The translations under genes and the position numbers were made by a program. A DNA stretch of 64,000 nt from Fonsecaea monophora (Eukaryota; Ascomycota; Eurotiomycetes; Chaetothyriales; Herpotrichiellaceae). Each line of letters starts with the position of its first letter. Position 1 is the stretch's first letter. The stretch covers positions 62,001 through 126,000 of the forward strand of contig NW_019173935.1 in the NCBI RefSeq assembly GCF_001642475.1, written 5' to 3'. Below, in pieces: positions 1-10,236 of the stretch. A model generated the notes under the pieces. That model was not told the DNA's origin and did not search any database. It saw nothing but the letters and a program-made list of their open reading frames with translations.

Positions 1-812
1 TTGAGATGCCCCGGTTGGTGTTGAGCGCCTGCTATTCAAAGCGCGACCGAGGTGGGGCAGCGGGTTCGTCGTTCGTCAGCAGGTCAATAATGTCAACGAA
101 GTGCTGGGCTGGTAAGGGAGGGTAACATAGGGCTGGAAGTGGCTGATGGGCAGGAACAAGAGCCTGACTGGTTAGTCTCATGCGGTCTGGACGGTCATCG
201 GTTCACTGGTTGAGCCCGTACATGCGTGGGTTGTGGAGGTGAAAGTGTAAGAAGGTCAGAGGTCATTAGACCAGCATTTAAGAGTTATTCAGGTACTAGG
301 ATCCCGTACCTAAGTTAACAAGGAACCCACCAGACACAGTCACCTGGGATGGCCACACACAGTGGATCTTTGTTTGGGGGAAGACACTCTAACTTTTGGC
401 TAGGTAGACAAGGTAGGCTAGGTAACTGTACTCGGTACAAGTACCTCTTACGGAGCACCGTGACTGCGAGGCAAATTGCGGGGAGCAAGAATTCGTGCCC
501 TTTCGTACTCACCACTTCTTCGACAACATCGCCAGCACCATCTTGCTATCTGAACGCGTCGAGTCGCTTTGACATCGTGTTAATACGATAGCAGTAATTT
601 ATTACACGCTCCAGCAGTTACGCCCTTCTACTCGTTTTGTCTGCACAACCACCCAGCAAGATCATCCCTCCGCCTGAAGAGCACCTGGTTATCCGACAGT
701 CACCAAAGTCAGCACCCACCAGCGTGCATTCGCCCTGAAGAGTCGCTTTCAGGAAGGCGTCCTCAGACTGCTCTACTCCCCAAGTGTACCTCTCCAATTT
801 CACGTATTCAAC
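1..812. other. Intergenic, no gene seen
   Basis: I see no convincing coding exon here. The only notable structure is GTAC-rich sequence around 291-313 and a copy of the recurrent motif ACTCGGTACAAGTACCT at 430-446, which recurs in other intergenic regions of the window. The last 200 bases are presumably the rpb9 promoter and 5' leader. Confidence 0.6.
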
Positions 813-1514
813 ATGTCTGGTGCCGCCTCTCCATCTCCGAGCGAGGGTGAGAGCAAGCGTGGCGAGGTCTCTTACAGATTTTGTCAAGAATGGTAAGCAT
901 CCAAAGTTACCTCATGTTATGTTTCTAACCTGGTTACCCCAGTTCGAACCTTCTGTACCCAAAGGAAGACCGTGCGACATCAACCCTCCTCTATATTTGC
1001 AAAGCATGCCACGCCACTTCGCAGCACGACTCTGCATGTACCTACCGCCAACAACTTGGTGCCAATGTTCAAGAGACTGCCGGAACAACCGCTGATGTTG
1101 CACACGATCCAACGGTGGGTTCTGCTATCTCTGAGCTGCCACCTCTCTGCACCCTTTGTGGGGACCCGTTGAGATGCAACACATGTGGCGCCATCTAGCA
1201 GGCCAGGCTCTGGGGAGTTCAGAAGACTTTTGAATCAGGTCTCTTGAGTTCTCCTCTTCTCCCCGAGTCTAGTCTGAGGTTCTGAGACACTTGACTGACG
1301 GCTTGCTTTACATTTTGTACAGCTTCCTCGCGCACCCAAAAAATGCCCAAAATGCCGGGAGACGGAAGCAGTTTATTTTCAATCGCAGCAGCGTGCCGCA
1401 GATACGGGGATGGTGAGTCCTTGTCTCGTGACCCTCAGCCTGAGCATTCTAACTGGAACCCAGAAACTGTACTATGTTTGCACCTCCTGCAATCATGTCT
1501 ATACTGTCGTTTGA
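813..1514 (+). CDS. rpb9: RNA polymerase II subunit Rpb9
   Basis: Small zinc-ribbon subunit of RNA polymerase II, known for roles in start-site choice, elongation and proofreading. The gene is split into four exons, 813-892, 943-1114, 1323-1412 and 1464-1514, giving 130 residues. All junctions keep frame, and the second rejoins the conserved linker ending DPTLPR. The N-terminal ribbon carries FCQEC and ICKAC; the C-terminal ribbon carries CPKC and CTSC, with the typical ribbon core FQSQQRAADTGM. The ATG follows a reasonable context and the length is slightly above the usual 113-122 residues because of an acidic, Ser-rich N-terminus. Introns 1 and 3 are about 50 nt, while intron 2 is 208 nt and begins with a stop-delimited Cys-rich reading frame (see findings). 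It converges with the uL14m gene. Confidence 0.93.
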
Positions 1515-1826
1515 GCGAGGTGTTTATGGCAGGCTTTGGTATATCATGGTTGTGATACCCATACACTAGAGGCGCATTCCTAAACAACGACTTGAGACGA
1601 ATTTTATGAGAGCTGAAAGGATAGGACGAGACCCAAAAAGAATTCGGGGTTTATTAGGTTGGCCAGGAGCGCAATTCGCGCACAAGAGTGCATAACACGC
1701 ATCGAGTGTGTTGGTCTAGAATTTTTTATTCCGTCAACTGTTTGTACAAGAATTCTTATCAGACCCAGCAATGGGCAATCCGTCTTCCACCTTGCGCAAG
1801 CATACAGTATTGCTCAGTCGTTGGAA
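1515..1826. other. Convergent 3' intergenic region
   Basis: This 312-base spacer lies between the stop codons of rpb9 (+) and the uL14m gene (-). It must hold both 3' UTRs and polyadenylation signals. I see no coding exon or strong repeat. Confidence 0.6.
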
Positions 1827-2354
1827 TTATACGTGCATCGGCGCCAGCGACAAGATCTTTGACCACTTTTTATCCCGTAGTTCTGCCCCCACGATACTTG
1901 ATAACCTCGTCCCAATCGGATCCCCGTTCTTGTTGATGAGGACACAGGCATTGTCGTCGAAGCGTATCAGACTCCCATCTTTCCTGCGCTCCTCCTTCCT
2001 CGCTCTCACAACCACTGCGTGTCGGATGTCACCTCTTCGTACTTTGTTCGCAATACTCAAACTCGATCCGCCGGGGGTTTCTGCGCCGAAAGACTTTTGT
2101 TTCTGAACAACGACGATAATCCTGTCACCTGAGGGCGGAGAGTAATCAGCGAGATGGGAACTCGGTGATTCGGAGGCTCTTCACTGTACCTATTCTCGCA
2201 GCCTGCTTCTTTTTCCTCATGACAGCGACACACTCGACAATGGCAGCTCCGGAGTTGTCGATGCAGTTAAGCATCGTCTAGCATGAATCATCATCAGCAT
2301 GAGACACAGGCATCGTGGCCAGCTTATGGAAATACCCACCTTCAATTGTATCAT
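1827..2354 (-). CDS. mrpl38: Mitochondrial ribosomal protein uL14m
   Basis: Component of the large subunit of the mitochondrial ribosome (yeast Mrpl38, bacterial L14). Three minus-strand exons, 2354-2340, 2277-2190 and 2128-1827, give 134 residues, the normal size for the family. The first exon encodes only MIQLK. The second gives the L14 hallmark CIDNSGAAIVECV, and the third gives RRGDIRHAVVVRARK and the conserved NACVLINK block with GTRL. Both introns use GT-AG and keep frame. The start lies 710 bases from the set9 start on the other strand, so the two share a divergent promoter. Mitochondrial rather than cytosolic uL14 (Rpl23) is indicated by the short N-terminus and the sequence around the NKNGDP loop. 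Confidence 0.92.
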
Positions 2355-3064
2355 CGTGGCAGCATAATGCGCGCTATCGTTAAAGAGGACACAGGATGGC
2401 AAGTGTAGTTTGCAACTCGCAAAGCGAAGAATGAGTCTAGCTGCAGATAAATTATGAAGTGGATAGAGATTCAATTGGGTCCCCAGGTGGGTGCCAGGTG
2501 AAGATGTGCATGGGTGGCCGATGGGCGCATGGTTTTCCGTGGCCGATCGAGACGAAGACACGGCACGCCAACCAAACAGAGAGGTCGCTTACCCTTATTT
2601 CGTTAAGCTCGTCAACCCTCCTGGCCTCCGTGGTCGCTCCAGCCGCCGCCGCCGACGTTCCACCCCCTCTCTAAGGCCTCGAAAAGTCACCCTTCCATCG
2701 CCTTGGACTTGCCTTCCCTCTTTCATAAAGTGAAGCAAGCTGAAAGTCTCTCTCTCTATTTCTCCAGCTTTAGGAGACAAATCATGCACAATTAAGGTGC
2801 CTAATTTATCGGACCATTATGTCACTACGTGTACACATTCTCTTTACCATTGTTCCGCTCATTTTAGCCTCACTCAGGCTGGCCTGATTCCAGACCGCGT
2901 TCCAGTGGTCAATTGTTGATTCAGCCCCTTCCACTCCTTCCAAACCACCCTCAGCTGAACAACATACCATTCCCCGTTATCTTGCTCCCTCCACCTTTCA
3001 TATTGTTGTTTGTTAATGACATATACCACGTCTCTGTTGTTGAGTGCCCTCTGTACACGCGACA
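2355..3064. promoter_or_regulatory. Divergent promoter region mrpl38/set9
   Basis: This is the 710-base interval between two outward-facing start codons, so it must contain both promoters and leaders. It has CT-rich stretches (about 2740-2770 and 2925-3000) of the kind common before fungal start sites. I could not identify a specific transcription-factor site, and short ORFs here have no recognisable similarity. Confidence 0.5.
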
Positions 3065-5484
3065 ATGGCTCGGGGAAAGGGCGCGGCAGAACCCGAAAAG
3101 AGCCAGCGGCTTTCCCTTGCTGAGCTGGCCGCTCATGACGATGTGTGCTCAGATGTCATGATAGATAATGTCCGTTGCACTATATGTCATGAGGAGACTG
3201 TCGCGCTGACACGGAGCAGGCTTATTACAAGGCAAGAATCCGAAAGAATCGCACTAAACACATCCCAATCCGCGGTATCAAGGAAGACGAAGTCCCTCAA
3301 ATTCTACTACACAAGGTCATTGTCGACAAAGATGTGGACGCGGCGGAGAAGGCCCTTCTCGCGCTCCCTGGGTTGAAGAGGTATAGAAAGAGCTTGCGCA
3401 GCAAAACCGAACAGGAACATTTTTTGCGTCACCTGAGAAAATACATAGAGATGTACCAGACTGATTGCGCTTGGGAAGTCTCTACAACCAATCGGTACAC
3501 CATTACCACTTACGAGGCTGCGGTCACAGCAAGGAGACGGATTCGACAGGGAGATACCATCAAATATCTCACTGGCACACTGGTCCCTTTGACCACTGAA
3601 GAATCAGCCGACTTGGACCTGACGAACCGCAATTTCAGCATAGTCGTTTCTAGTCGCAAGAAAAACTCATCCATCTTTTTGGGTCCTGCTCGCTTCGCCA
3701 ATCATGATTGCGACGCAAACGGACGCCTTGTGACGCGTGGAGAAAACGGGATGGAAGTGGTTGCCATGAAAAATATTGAGGTCGGCGACGAAATTACCGT
3801 CTCATATGGCGATGACTACTTTGGGCCGGGCAACATTGACTGTCTGTGCCATACCTGTGAACAACTCGAGCGAAATGGCTGGACATCCAAGGCTGGCATT
3901 CTGGATACTCCCAGTCGCACCTCCACTCCAGTCCATGAACCTCAATCAGTGGTCCAATCTCGTGGCTTAAAGCGGAAAAGAGATTCGAACCCTTCACAGT
4001 CTTCTTCCGTACCACCTCCGTCGAAGCATGCCAAAGGCGTGCAGTCCCCATCTAAGTTGCAGCATTCTTGGACCCCTTCAGACAGTTCAGATGCAGAAAC
4101 GCCCTTGCTTCCAGTTGAGCGAAACTCCGAACCGATCGAGGATCTGCGGACCGTTGCTTCTGAGACAGGCGCAGCACTCTCGCCACCTCGAAGTCCATTG
4201 CAACCCGAAACGCGCGGGTCCGGAGAGTTCTTCACTCCAGTGGGTATAGAATCATCTGCTCCGGTAAATGGTGTGGACCATGGTTCTGAGCAGCAGGAGC
4301 AGTCGCCGGGCTTGTCGCAAACATACACAAATTCTAGTGCAAGCAGGAAGAATGCCAACCTTCTAGGCAAGATATGCTCACGTGCTCCATTATCCCCGGC
4401 ACCGACTTCTCCTTCAAGCCATGGTTCTGCAACTGAGGCGGGCCAGTCACGCATACCGATCCCCCAACCTCATGATCCCGATACTGTTGTCACGGTAAAG
4501 GTCGAAACTGTCCAGACAACGAAAGTGGAGGAGGATGAGGAGGCTTATTATGACGACGAGGATACAGTCGTCATGATTGAGTCTAAGCCAGAATCTGCGC
4601 AAACCACTGGAAGCCTCCGGCAACCGCAGGATCGGCCAAAAAAGCCGAGCATGATCACCGAGAACAACTCTTCTGTTATTCCTCATACCGTTTCGATTCT
4701 ATCAACTACGACAGTCAGTAAAGAGGTGCGCCCTGTTGAATCACCCGTTGTCGCAGCCACGGAAACCAGTGTGCTACCATCCATTGAGCCCGTAACTGTC
4801 TCAACAACAGTCAGTACTTTGACGGTCCATCCGGTGACTGGAACCATCCGCATTGCGGGCGATTACATCCTCACTAGAAAATTACTTGCCCAGCCTCATG
4901 ATCGTTGGGTACAGTGCCACAACCACAAATGTCTTGGGTTCTTCATCCAACCTAACGGATACCAGACGAGACGTGAATGCCCGCGGTGCGAGCGTCACAG
5001 TATGCTCTATGGATTTCCTTGGCCGAAGACTGATCCAGATCCTCGAAAGTTGCTTGAGCGCAAGTCTCAGGGAACTGGCCGCGGCAAGAAGAACAATGTG
5101 CCGGCCACCGAGTACAGTGCATACAGACGCAAAGGGAGATGTGGAAAAGGGACATGGGTGGAAGGTGGAGGAGACCCGGAGGAACGGGTCATGGACCATC
5201 GCACCATCCATCGCTTCGTGTTGCCCGAAGAAGAGAGGGAGCTGACCCGGAAGGGCTTACTGAAAGAAGCTGAAATTGCTCGCGCAGCGGGAGACCACGC
5301 CTTGGCTATTTTGGAGGCGAGGATGCGCGCAAACTCCAGCTCTCGCGCCCTGAACCACGGAACAGCAACGGAAAGTGCTACCAGAGATGTTAGCGAAAGT
5401 GGGAGTGCTACCCCTGATGAGCTGAGGAGGAGAAGTAACAGGTTCGTCACGCGGCCTGTAGGCGTCTACACGGACAAATTCTAG
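3065..5484 (+). CDS. set9: Histone H4-K20 methyltransferase Set9 (SUV420 type)
   Basis: SET-domain lysine methyltransferase of the Suv4-20/Set9 family, which methylates histone H4 Lys20 and supports DNA-damage checkpoint and silencing functions. Two exons, 3065-3169 and 3220-5484, give 789 residues; the 50-nt intron has a GTCCGT donor and a GCTGAC branch site. The SET domain spans about residues 115-235, with TTNRYTI, the cofactor and active-site block ARFANHDCDAN, and EITVSYGDDYFG. A post-SET Cys cluster (CLCHTC) follows. Residues 250-590 are a low-complexity Ser/Pro/Thr linker with an acidic patch. A second Cys cluster at about 598-629 (CHNHKC, then ECPRC) looks like a small zinc module, and the basic tail is Arg-rich. 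Starting at the downstream in-frame ATG at 3334 would cut off the conserved pre-SET part, so the spliced start is preferred. Confidence 0.94.
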
Positions 5485-6655
5485 GGGAAAATGTGGGGAC
5501 GTGTGCCCGGGTAAAGTGGATGTAAGAAGTGATACCTACGCCGTGACTGTTGTGGCTTCCTGCCAGAAAGACCGCAGAATACATCAGGTCACAAGCACCA
5601 GGTTATGCCGGGAGGCTGTGGCTATGTTTCGTCGCGGGCAGGCAGGATTGGTCTGTACCCAGACAGCAGAGAGGAGGATTTGTACATGATGTCGCTGTGC
5701 CAGAGTTCCCTGGGAATCTTGGCTATCCATTTCTTGAGGGACGTTATGAGCAAACCCATGCCACCGTTCGCAGTCAATGAATCTGTCAAGTCGACATGGC
5801 TTGCCTACAGGAAATTCACGTTGAAAATGATGACGCACAGTGCTTAAAGACACCATGCATGGAACATTTCCACGTACAATAACAAGAGGAGCCGATAATG
5901 ATCCCAGGCTGATAACGACCACGAAAATAGTTCCTGGATCTTGGGACCTTATATCTGCGTCGGGTCGTTTAACATGCCTCAAGCATGATGGTAAACCTCC
6001 AACCAAATCATTGATGGAATTCTCGGGCAGGTATCCATTAGTGGTACCCGTATAGTGAGCAATCCACAAGGCAGAATGGAAAATGGACCAAAGTCTTCCG
6101 CTGCTGGTAGTTCTTGAAAAGGACAGGCAGAAGCATTGCCAATAAGGACTCCCTCAAACACAAGATTGCCCCCACAATGTCTAGATTCTTCAATGTAGGG
6201 AGTGACTATCTAACAGTACCTGCACGATAGAAATAGATCGGTCCTGCTAGCGAAAAAAGACTCCCCTCGGGAATGATTCATTTGGGCACCGTATGATGAT
6301 GAAGAAGCCATGGAGACAAAGCAGTTCATGATAAGGATTGAGTGCCGTGCATTGCTACTGTTTAATGCAGTGAGAGGTGATCCGAAGATCCATGAATTGA
6401 TGTCACTGAGATACTGCAACGATGAAAACAAGTCCAGCAAACCTTACATATCTCTGCATTTTCTAACATTGAAACACGAGAAGACGAAACAAGATTGTTG
6501 GAGGCGGAGAAAAATTATATCGCATCTCGGAAGACTTGCTCTTCTAAGTTTCTCGATCCTCATTTGCTCCCCCGAACTTTTTCCAACCAGGGCGAAATTT
6601 GGTCAATAGAGCTCTCACCGAACAGCATATTTAGTCAGTGGGAGGAATCTAGAAG
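5485..6655. other. Intergenic, no gene seen
   Basis: About 1.2 kb between set9 and the mL46 gene. A 161-codon minus-strand open frame at 5584-6069 has no recognisable motif and is treated as chance. The last few hundred bases serve as the mL46 promoter. No repeats of note. Confidence 0.5.
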
Positions 6656-8168
6656 ATGGCTCCTCGATCAAGAGGTGCAAAGCGTGTGGCAGATGCCTTC
6701 GGTACGCCCATTCTACTCCAACATTGATGATGGCAGAGCTGACACTTCCCTATAGCATCTCCATCGCTCCACCAAGTCTGTTCTTCTTGTCTCCAGACTC
6801 TGTCCAAACGGCATTACGCTTCTGCGGCCACTGCCCAAGCAAACCTTGGATCTCAGTCATCTCCGTCTATCACTCAGCTTTCCCCATCAGGGCCTGAGGC
6901 GTCCTTGTCACCACAACCGGTCTACACAATCAAAGCCGGGATCGTCCTTTCCCGCCCACCCCTAATCACACCAGACCCTCATCCCTTCGAAACAGCATTT
7001 CATCTCTATCAACGCCGTCTCAATGAGCGCCTCGTCTTACCCTTCACGCAGTACTTCTACTACCGCCGTAATACACCTGCATTTGAACAGTGGCGCAAAC
7101 ACCGCCGCGAGCGAGGCGGTGCTGCAACGCGCGACATCGGAAAATACAACGCGTATAGCCCTGAGGCGTGGAACGATGAAGTGCTTGTGGGGGACGAGAC
7201 CGGGAAACCGGAGAAGATACTAGAGCAACTCATCACCGAGGAGGGCAGAGCTGACGAATTTACTGGACAAGGGGATCCCAAGTTCGCGGGTTTGAGGCGG
7301 GTTACAGGCGCGGATGAGAGCAACGATCAGAGGAGCCTCGAAAGAAGGTTACAGAGGACGTTGTATCTGTTGGTTAAGTTGAAGAACAAGAGCGGACAAG
7401 CAAAAGGCCAGGAGGTGGGCGACGACAGTGAAAGATGGCTATGGAGGTTTCCCTCTGGACCAGTCATTGGGTTCGAAGGGCTGAAAGAGGTAAGAGAGCA
7501 TAAGCTTCCCCATTCTCTGCCATACATTGGAGCTGTGTGCCACCATCCTGCAGCTCATCGAGCGCATGTGTGATTGAAGAGCGCTGACCGAAAATCTTTG
7601 AAAACTACAGGCCGCCCAACGCATCCTCCTCAGCTCACTAGGCCCAAACATGAACACCTTCTTCGTCGGCAACCACCCTGTTGGCCATTACGTGGCCAGC
7701 TTCGCCTCACCACGCCCACGTCCATCCTCTCCCCCTTTATATATCCCTGGATCATCGCCTGCACCAGATGCTGAAACCATGGAGCATTCCTCATCATCTA
7801 CACAAGCTAGTGCAACTACACAAGTTGAGAAGGCCAACGATCTTACCCCATTAAAGCAAGATCTCGCCGCAACACAAGCTCTGGTCGATGGGGAAAAGAC
7901 GTTCTTCATGAAAGCCCGGATAATGGCTGGTCAAGCCGACGTCTCATTCCCCTCCCATACCAATCTCAGTGGGAAAGATGCAAAGGCTGTGGCTGATACG
8001 AAAGCTTCAGGTGTCGACAAGGGCGATGTCAGGGATAAGAAGGGTGTTATTGTGGATATGGGGTTGGACGAAATCGAAGATTTCAAATGGTTGAGTAAAG
8101 ACGAGGTGGAGGAGCATGTCCATCCAGAATATTGGGTCAAGGTGAAGAATATGTTGGTGACGCAGTGA
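6656..8168 (+). CDS. mrpl17: Mitochondrial ribosomal protein mL46 (Mrpl17)
   Basis: Large-subunit mitoribosomal protein with a Nudix-like fold that has lost hydrolase function in this family. Three exons, 6656-6701, 6756-7489 and 7611-8168, give 445 residues; both introns keep frame and carry CTGAC branch sites. The first about 75 residues are Ser/Ala-rich with scattered basic residues, as expected for a mitochondrial targeting sequence. The signature follows: AGIVLSRPPLIT, HPFETAFHLYQRRLNERL and FTQYFYYRR, then QRTLYLLVK and the WRFPSG block. Exon 3 has MNTFFVGNHPVGHY and, near the end, EKTFFMKARIMAGQAD and the FKWLSKDEVEEHVHPEYW block. The 60-residue Ser/Thr-rich insert before EKTFFMKARI is longer than I recall for the family. 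Confidence 0.92.
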
Positions 8169-9069
8169 GGCACACCAATCCTCTTTATGTCCTCGCTACA
8201 CCGCCAGGAAGGAGCGGGCACTACAGACGCACGTGGAGAACGAAGGCAGGATTCGGGAGTGAGGGAAAAGCCCTAGGCGCTTTTCGAAGGCCTTCCTTGT
8301 CTATCTGAAGTGCTGTGGAACAAAGAGGACACAGGCATCTTGTTCTGTTGCAAAGGAGTAAGTATCCTATGCACACTTGAAAAGGAGCAAAAGGCAACCG
8401 ACCACTACCAAAGGTGGATCTATTTCTCCTATGTCCGGACCATGAGCCTGAGGTGACTGAGGACAAACGGCGAAAGAGCAGACAGACGCCTTGACAGTGT
8501 CCATGTAGTATTTACGATACAAGTGTATATCGCAACGGGGGACCTGTACAATATATATGGGCGAAAAAAAGGTGAAATACAAGTGCCAGGACGATAGCAT
8601 ATCTCAACATCCTTGTTCGCTTATTATTCAACGACACCAAGTCGGTTCCATGTACCGACCAAGTGACTAACGCCCTGGCCCTAGACCAAGTGTGAAAAGG
8701 AGGTACCGTAGACGGGTGCAGTGACAAATATATAGCAATTTGATGCAAATGAGCTTGAGACGAGACGAGACGAGACGAGATGATCATGATCGTGATTGTG
8801 TATCTAATATCCAAAGCCCATCTCATCTCATCTCATCTATGATTTGTAACTAGAATTTCCCAGTCTCGAGGGATTCTCTTTCCAATTTTGTTCCCTCCTT
8901 CGTCAGAGAACAAACCCCAATATGTAACGCCGAACCTGAAAAAATATCTATCGACCCTTGCGTAGATAGATGGATAGATAGAATGCCTAGGGACCACATA
9001 ATAACCAATTCCCCTCTTGCGCGGTGCGTAGTGCTTCGTGGTGTGGTGTGCTGCGACGACGACATGTGG
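8169..9069. other. Convergent intergenic region with pentamer arrays
   Basis: This separates the stop codons of the mL46 gene (+) and the EEP-domain gene (-). It contains a GAGAC-type pentamer array at 8756-8782 and an ATCTC-type array at 8819-8838, close to inverse complements of one another. No coding exon is recognised. Confidence 0.6.
8756..8838. repeat. Paired pentanucleotide arrays
   Basis: A (GAGAC)n tract at 8756-8782 and an (ATCTC)n tract at 8819-8838 are separated by about 36 bases. One is nearly the reverse complement of the other, so the transcript could fold into an imperfect hairpin. They lie in the 3' region shared by two convergent genes. Confidence 0.7.
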
Positions 9070-10236
9070 TCAAAATCGCACAAGGACATCCACGACCACG
9101 CCCCGGTGATCGCTCATCCATACCTTGTCATCGAAGCGATTAGGCAGCACCCCGTACGTCTGGACCATCTCCCTGATTTGCTCGTAAGAGTGTGCCTCTC
9201 CTGGTCGCGGTGCCACGCTCTCGTCCTGGTGGTGGTGGTCTTCCCTCTGCTGGCCGCCCTGGGTGGGTATGCCCAGGTGCACAAAGTCGATTCGCTCCCT
9301 GCCTCCGGCGGCGGGATCGGCAGGGAATCCAGTAAATGTGCGCTCGTTGCCGTACGCGTAGATCTTGCCGTCGTCGTTGTTGTGGGGCTTGTCGTCGCTG
9401 GATGACCCGACGAGGCGGCGGGTGTCCACGAACCCGGACCCGGGCTGGTTGAGGACCTCGTAGGCGTCGCCGTCCGGGTGGCTGTTCAGGTCGCCGGAGA
9501 GGAAGGTGAAGGTCGGGTTGAACCTGGAGCGGAGCCGGGAGGCGACCCGGAGGATCAGTTTGGCGGACTCCCGACGGGAGACTGTGCCTTCGTTGTCCAG
9601 GTGGGTGTTCATGGCCAGGATGAGCTGGTTGCCCTGTGTTCCTGGGGTACTCGATGAGGTGGTCGCAGCTGTAGAAGATCCGTGGTCCCTGGTGTCGTTG
9701 TCGTTGTTGTTGTTGCCGACGAGGACCGATTCCAGCACGGCGCACGTCAAAATCCGAATGCTGTCGGCATCCCAGCCCTTCTTGCCTACCTCGCCCGTCT
9801 CGTTCAACCAGACAGTTTCAAAGTGAATGCATTTCCACGCGGACTTGCGGAAGAAGATGGGGCTGTACTCCCCCTTGGTTTTGCCGTTGTTGCGGCCAAC
9901 CCCGACGTAGGTCCAGTCGTTGTCGTCACTGGAGCCTTGCAGCGCCGTCGAGGTGTTGAACGTGCGACTGTGCAGGTCCAAGAGTTGCCTGTGCAGGACC
10001 TCCTGCATGCACACCAGCGTTGACTGGGGCGCAAAGTGCGGGCGCGTGTGGTACTTGAAGTGGCTCGAAAGGTAAGGGAAGCGGTCTGGCCACAGCTTTT
10101 CGCTCTTGTTGGGGGTATCGGTCGCGAAGCGGACGTTGTGAGTCAAGATCCTGATGGGGAGGAGAGTAGGAGACGAGTCTTCCAGCATCGCTGCCTTCCC
10201 TGCAACGAACCCGGGTGGAGACGAAGCGTCACCCAT
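9070..10236 (-). CDS. Endonuclease/exonuclease/phosphatase-fold protein
   Basis: Single-exon gene of 388 residues with the metal-dependent EEP (DNase I-like) fold. Motifs in order: LTHNVRF (metal-binding Asn), MQEVL (metal-binding Glu), the KTKGEYSPIFFR core strand, GDLNSHPDG (catalytic Asp and Asn), and MSDHRGVVVDVLV (the SDH motif with catalytic His) at the C-terminus. The full active-site set looks intact, so it is probably an active phosphodiesterase or phosphatase. I cannot tell a nuclease from a phosphoesterase acting on a small substrate. There is no signal peptide, so it is presumably intracellular. Two low-complexity inserts (N/D/T-rich near the middle, H/Q-rich near the end) interrupt surface loops. 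The gene is GC-rich, which creates long spurious frames on other strands. A perfect 16-bp CRE palindrome lies 436 bp upstream. Confidence 0.85.
   Translation of the reverse strand: MGDASSPPGFVAGKAAMLEDSSPTLLPIRILTHNVRFATDTPNKSEKLWPDRFPYLSSHFKYHTRPHFAPQSTLVCMQEVLHRQLLDLHSRTFNTSTALQGSSDDNDWTYVGVGRNNGKTKGEYSPIFFRKSAWKCIHFETVWLNETGEVGKKGWDADSIRILTCAVLESVLVGNNNNDNDTRDHGSSTAATTSSSTPGTQGNQLILAMNTHLDNEGTVSRRESAKLILRVASRLRSRFNPTFTFLSGDLNSHPDGDAYEVLNQPGSGFVDTRRLVGSSSDDKPHNNDDGKIYAYGNERTFTGFPADPAAGGRERIDFVHLGIPTQGGQQREDHHHQDESVAPRPGEAHSYEQIREMVQTYGVLPNRFDDKVWMSDHRGVVVDVLVRF

Noticed and set aside
2217..2561. 114-codon minus-strand frame over the first mrpl38 exon
   Set aside because: Only its MIQLK segment is coding; the remainder is leader and intron, as shown by the spliced uL14m sequence.
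5584..6069. 161-codon minus-strand frame after set9
   Set aside because: It has no motif, no splice partner and no family resemblance; its length is within chance expectation for this composition.
9140..9745. 201-codon minus-strand frame inside the EEP gene
   Set aside because: It lies in another frame of the same strand, is Arg/Pro/Gln low complexity, and arises from GC-rich third positions.
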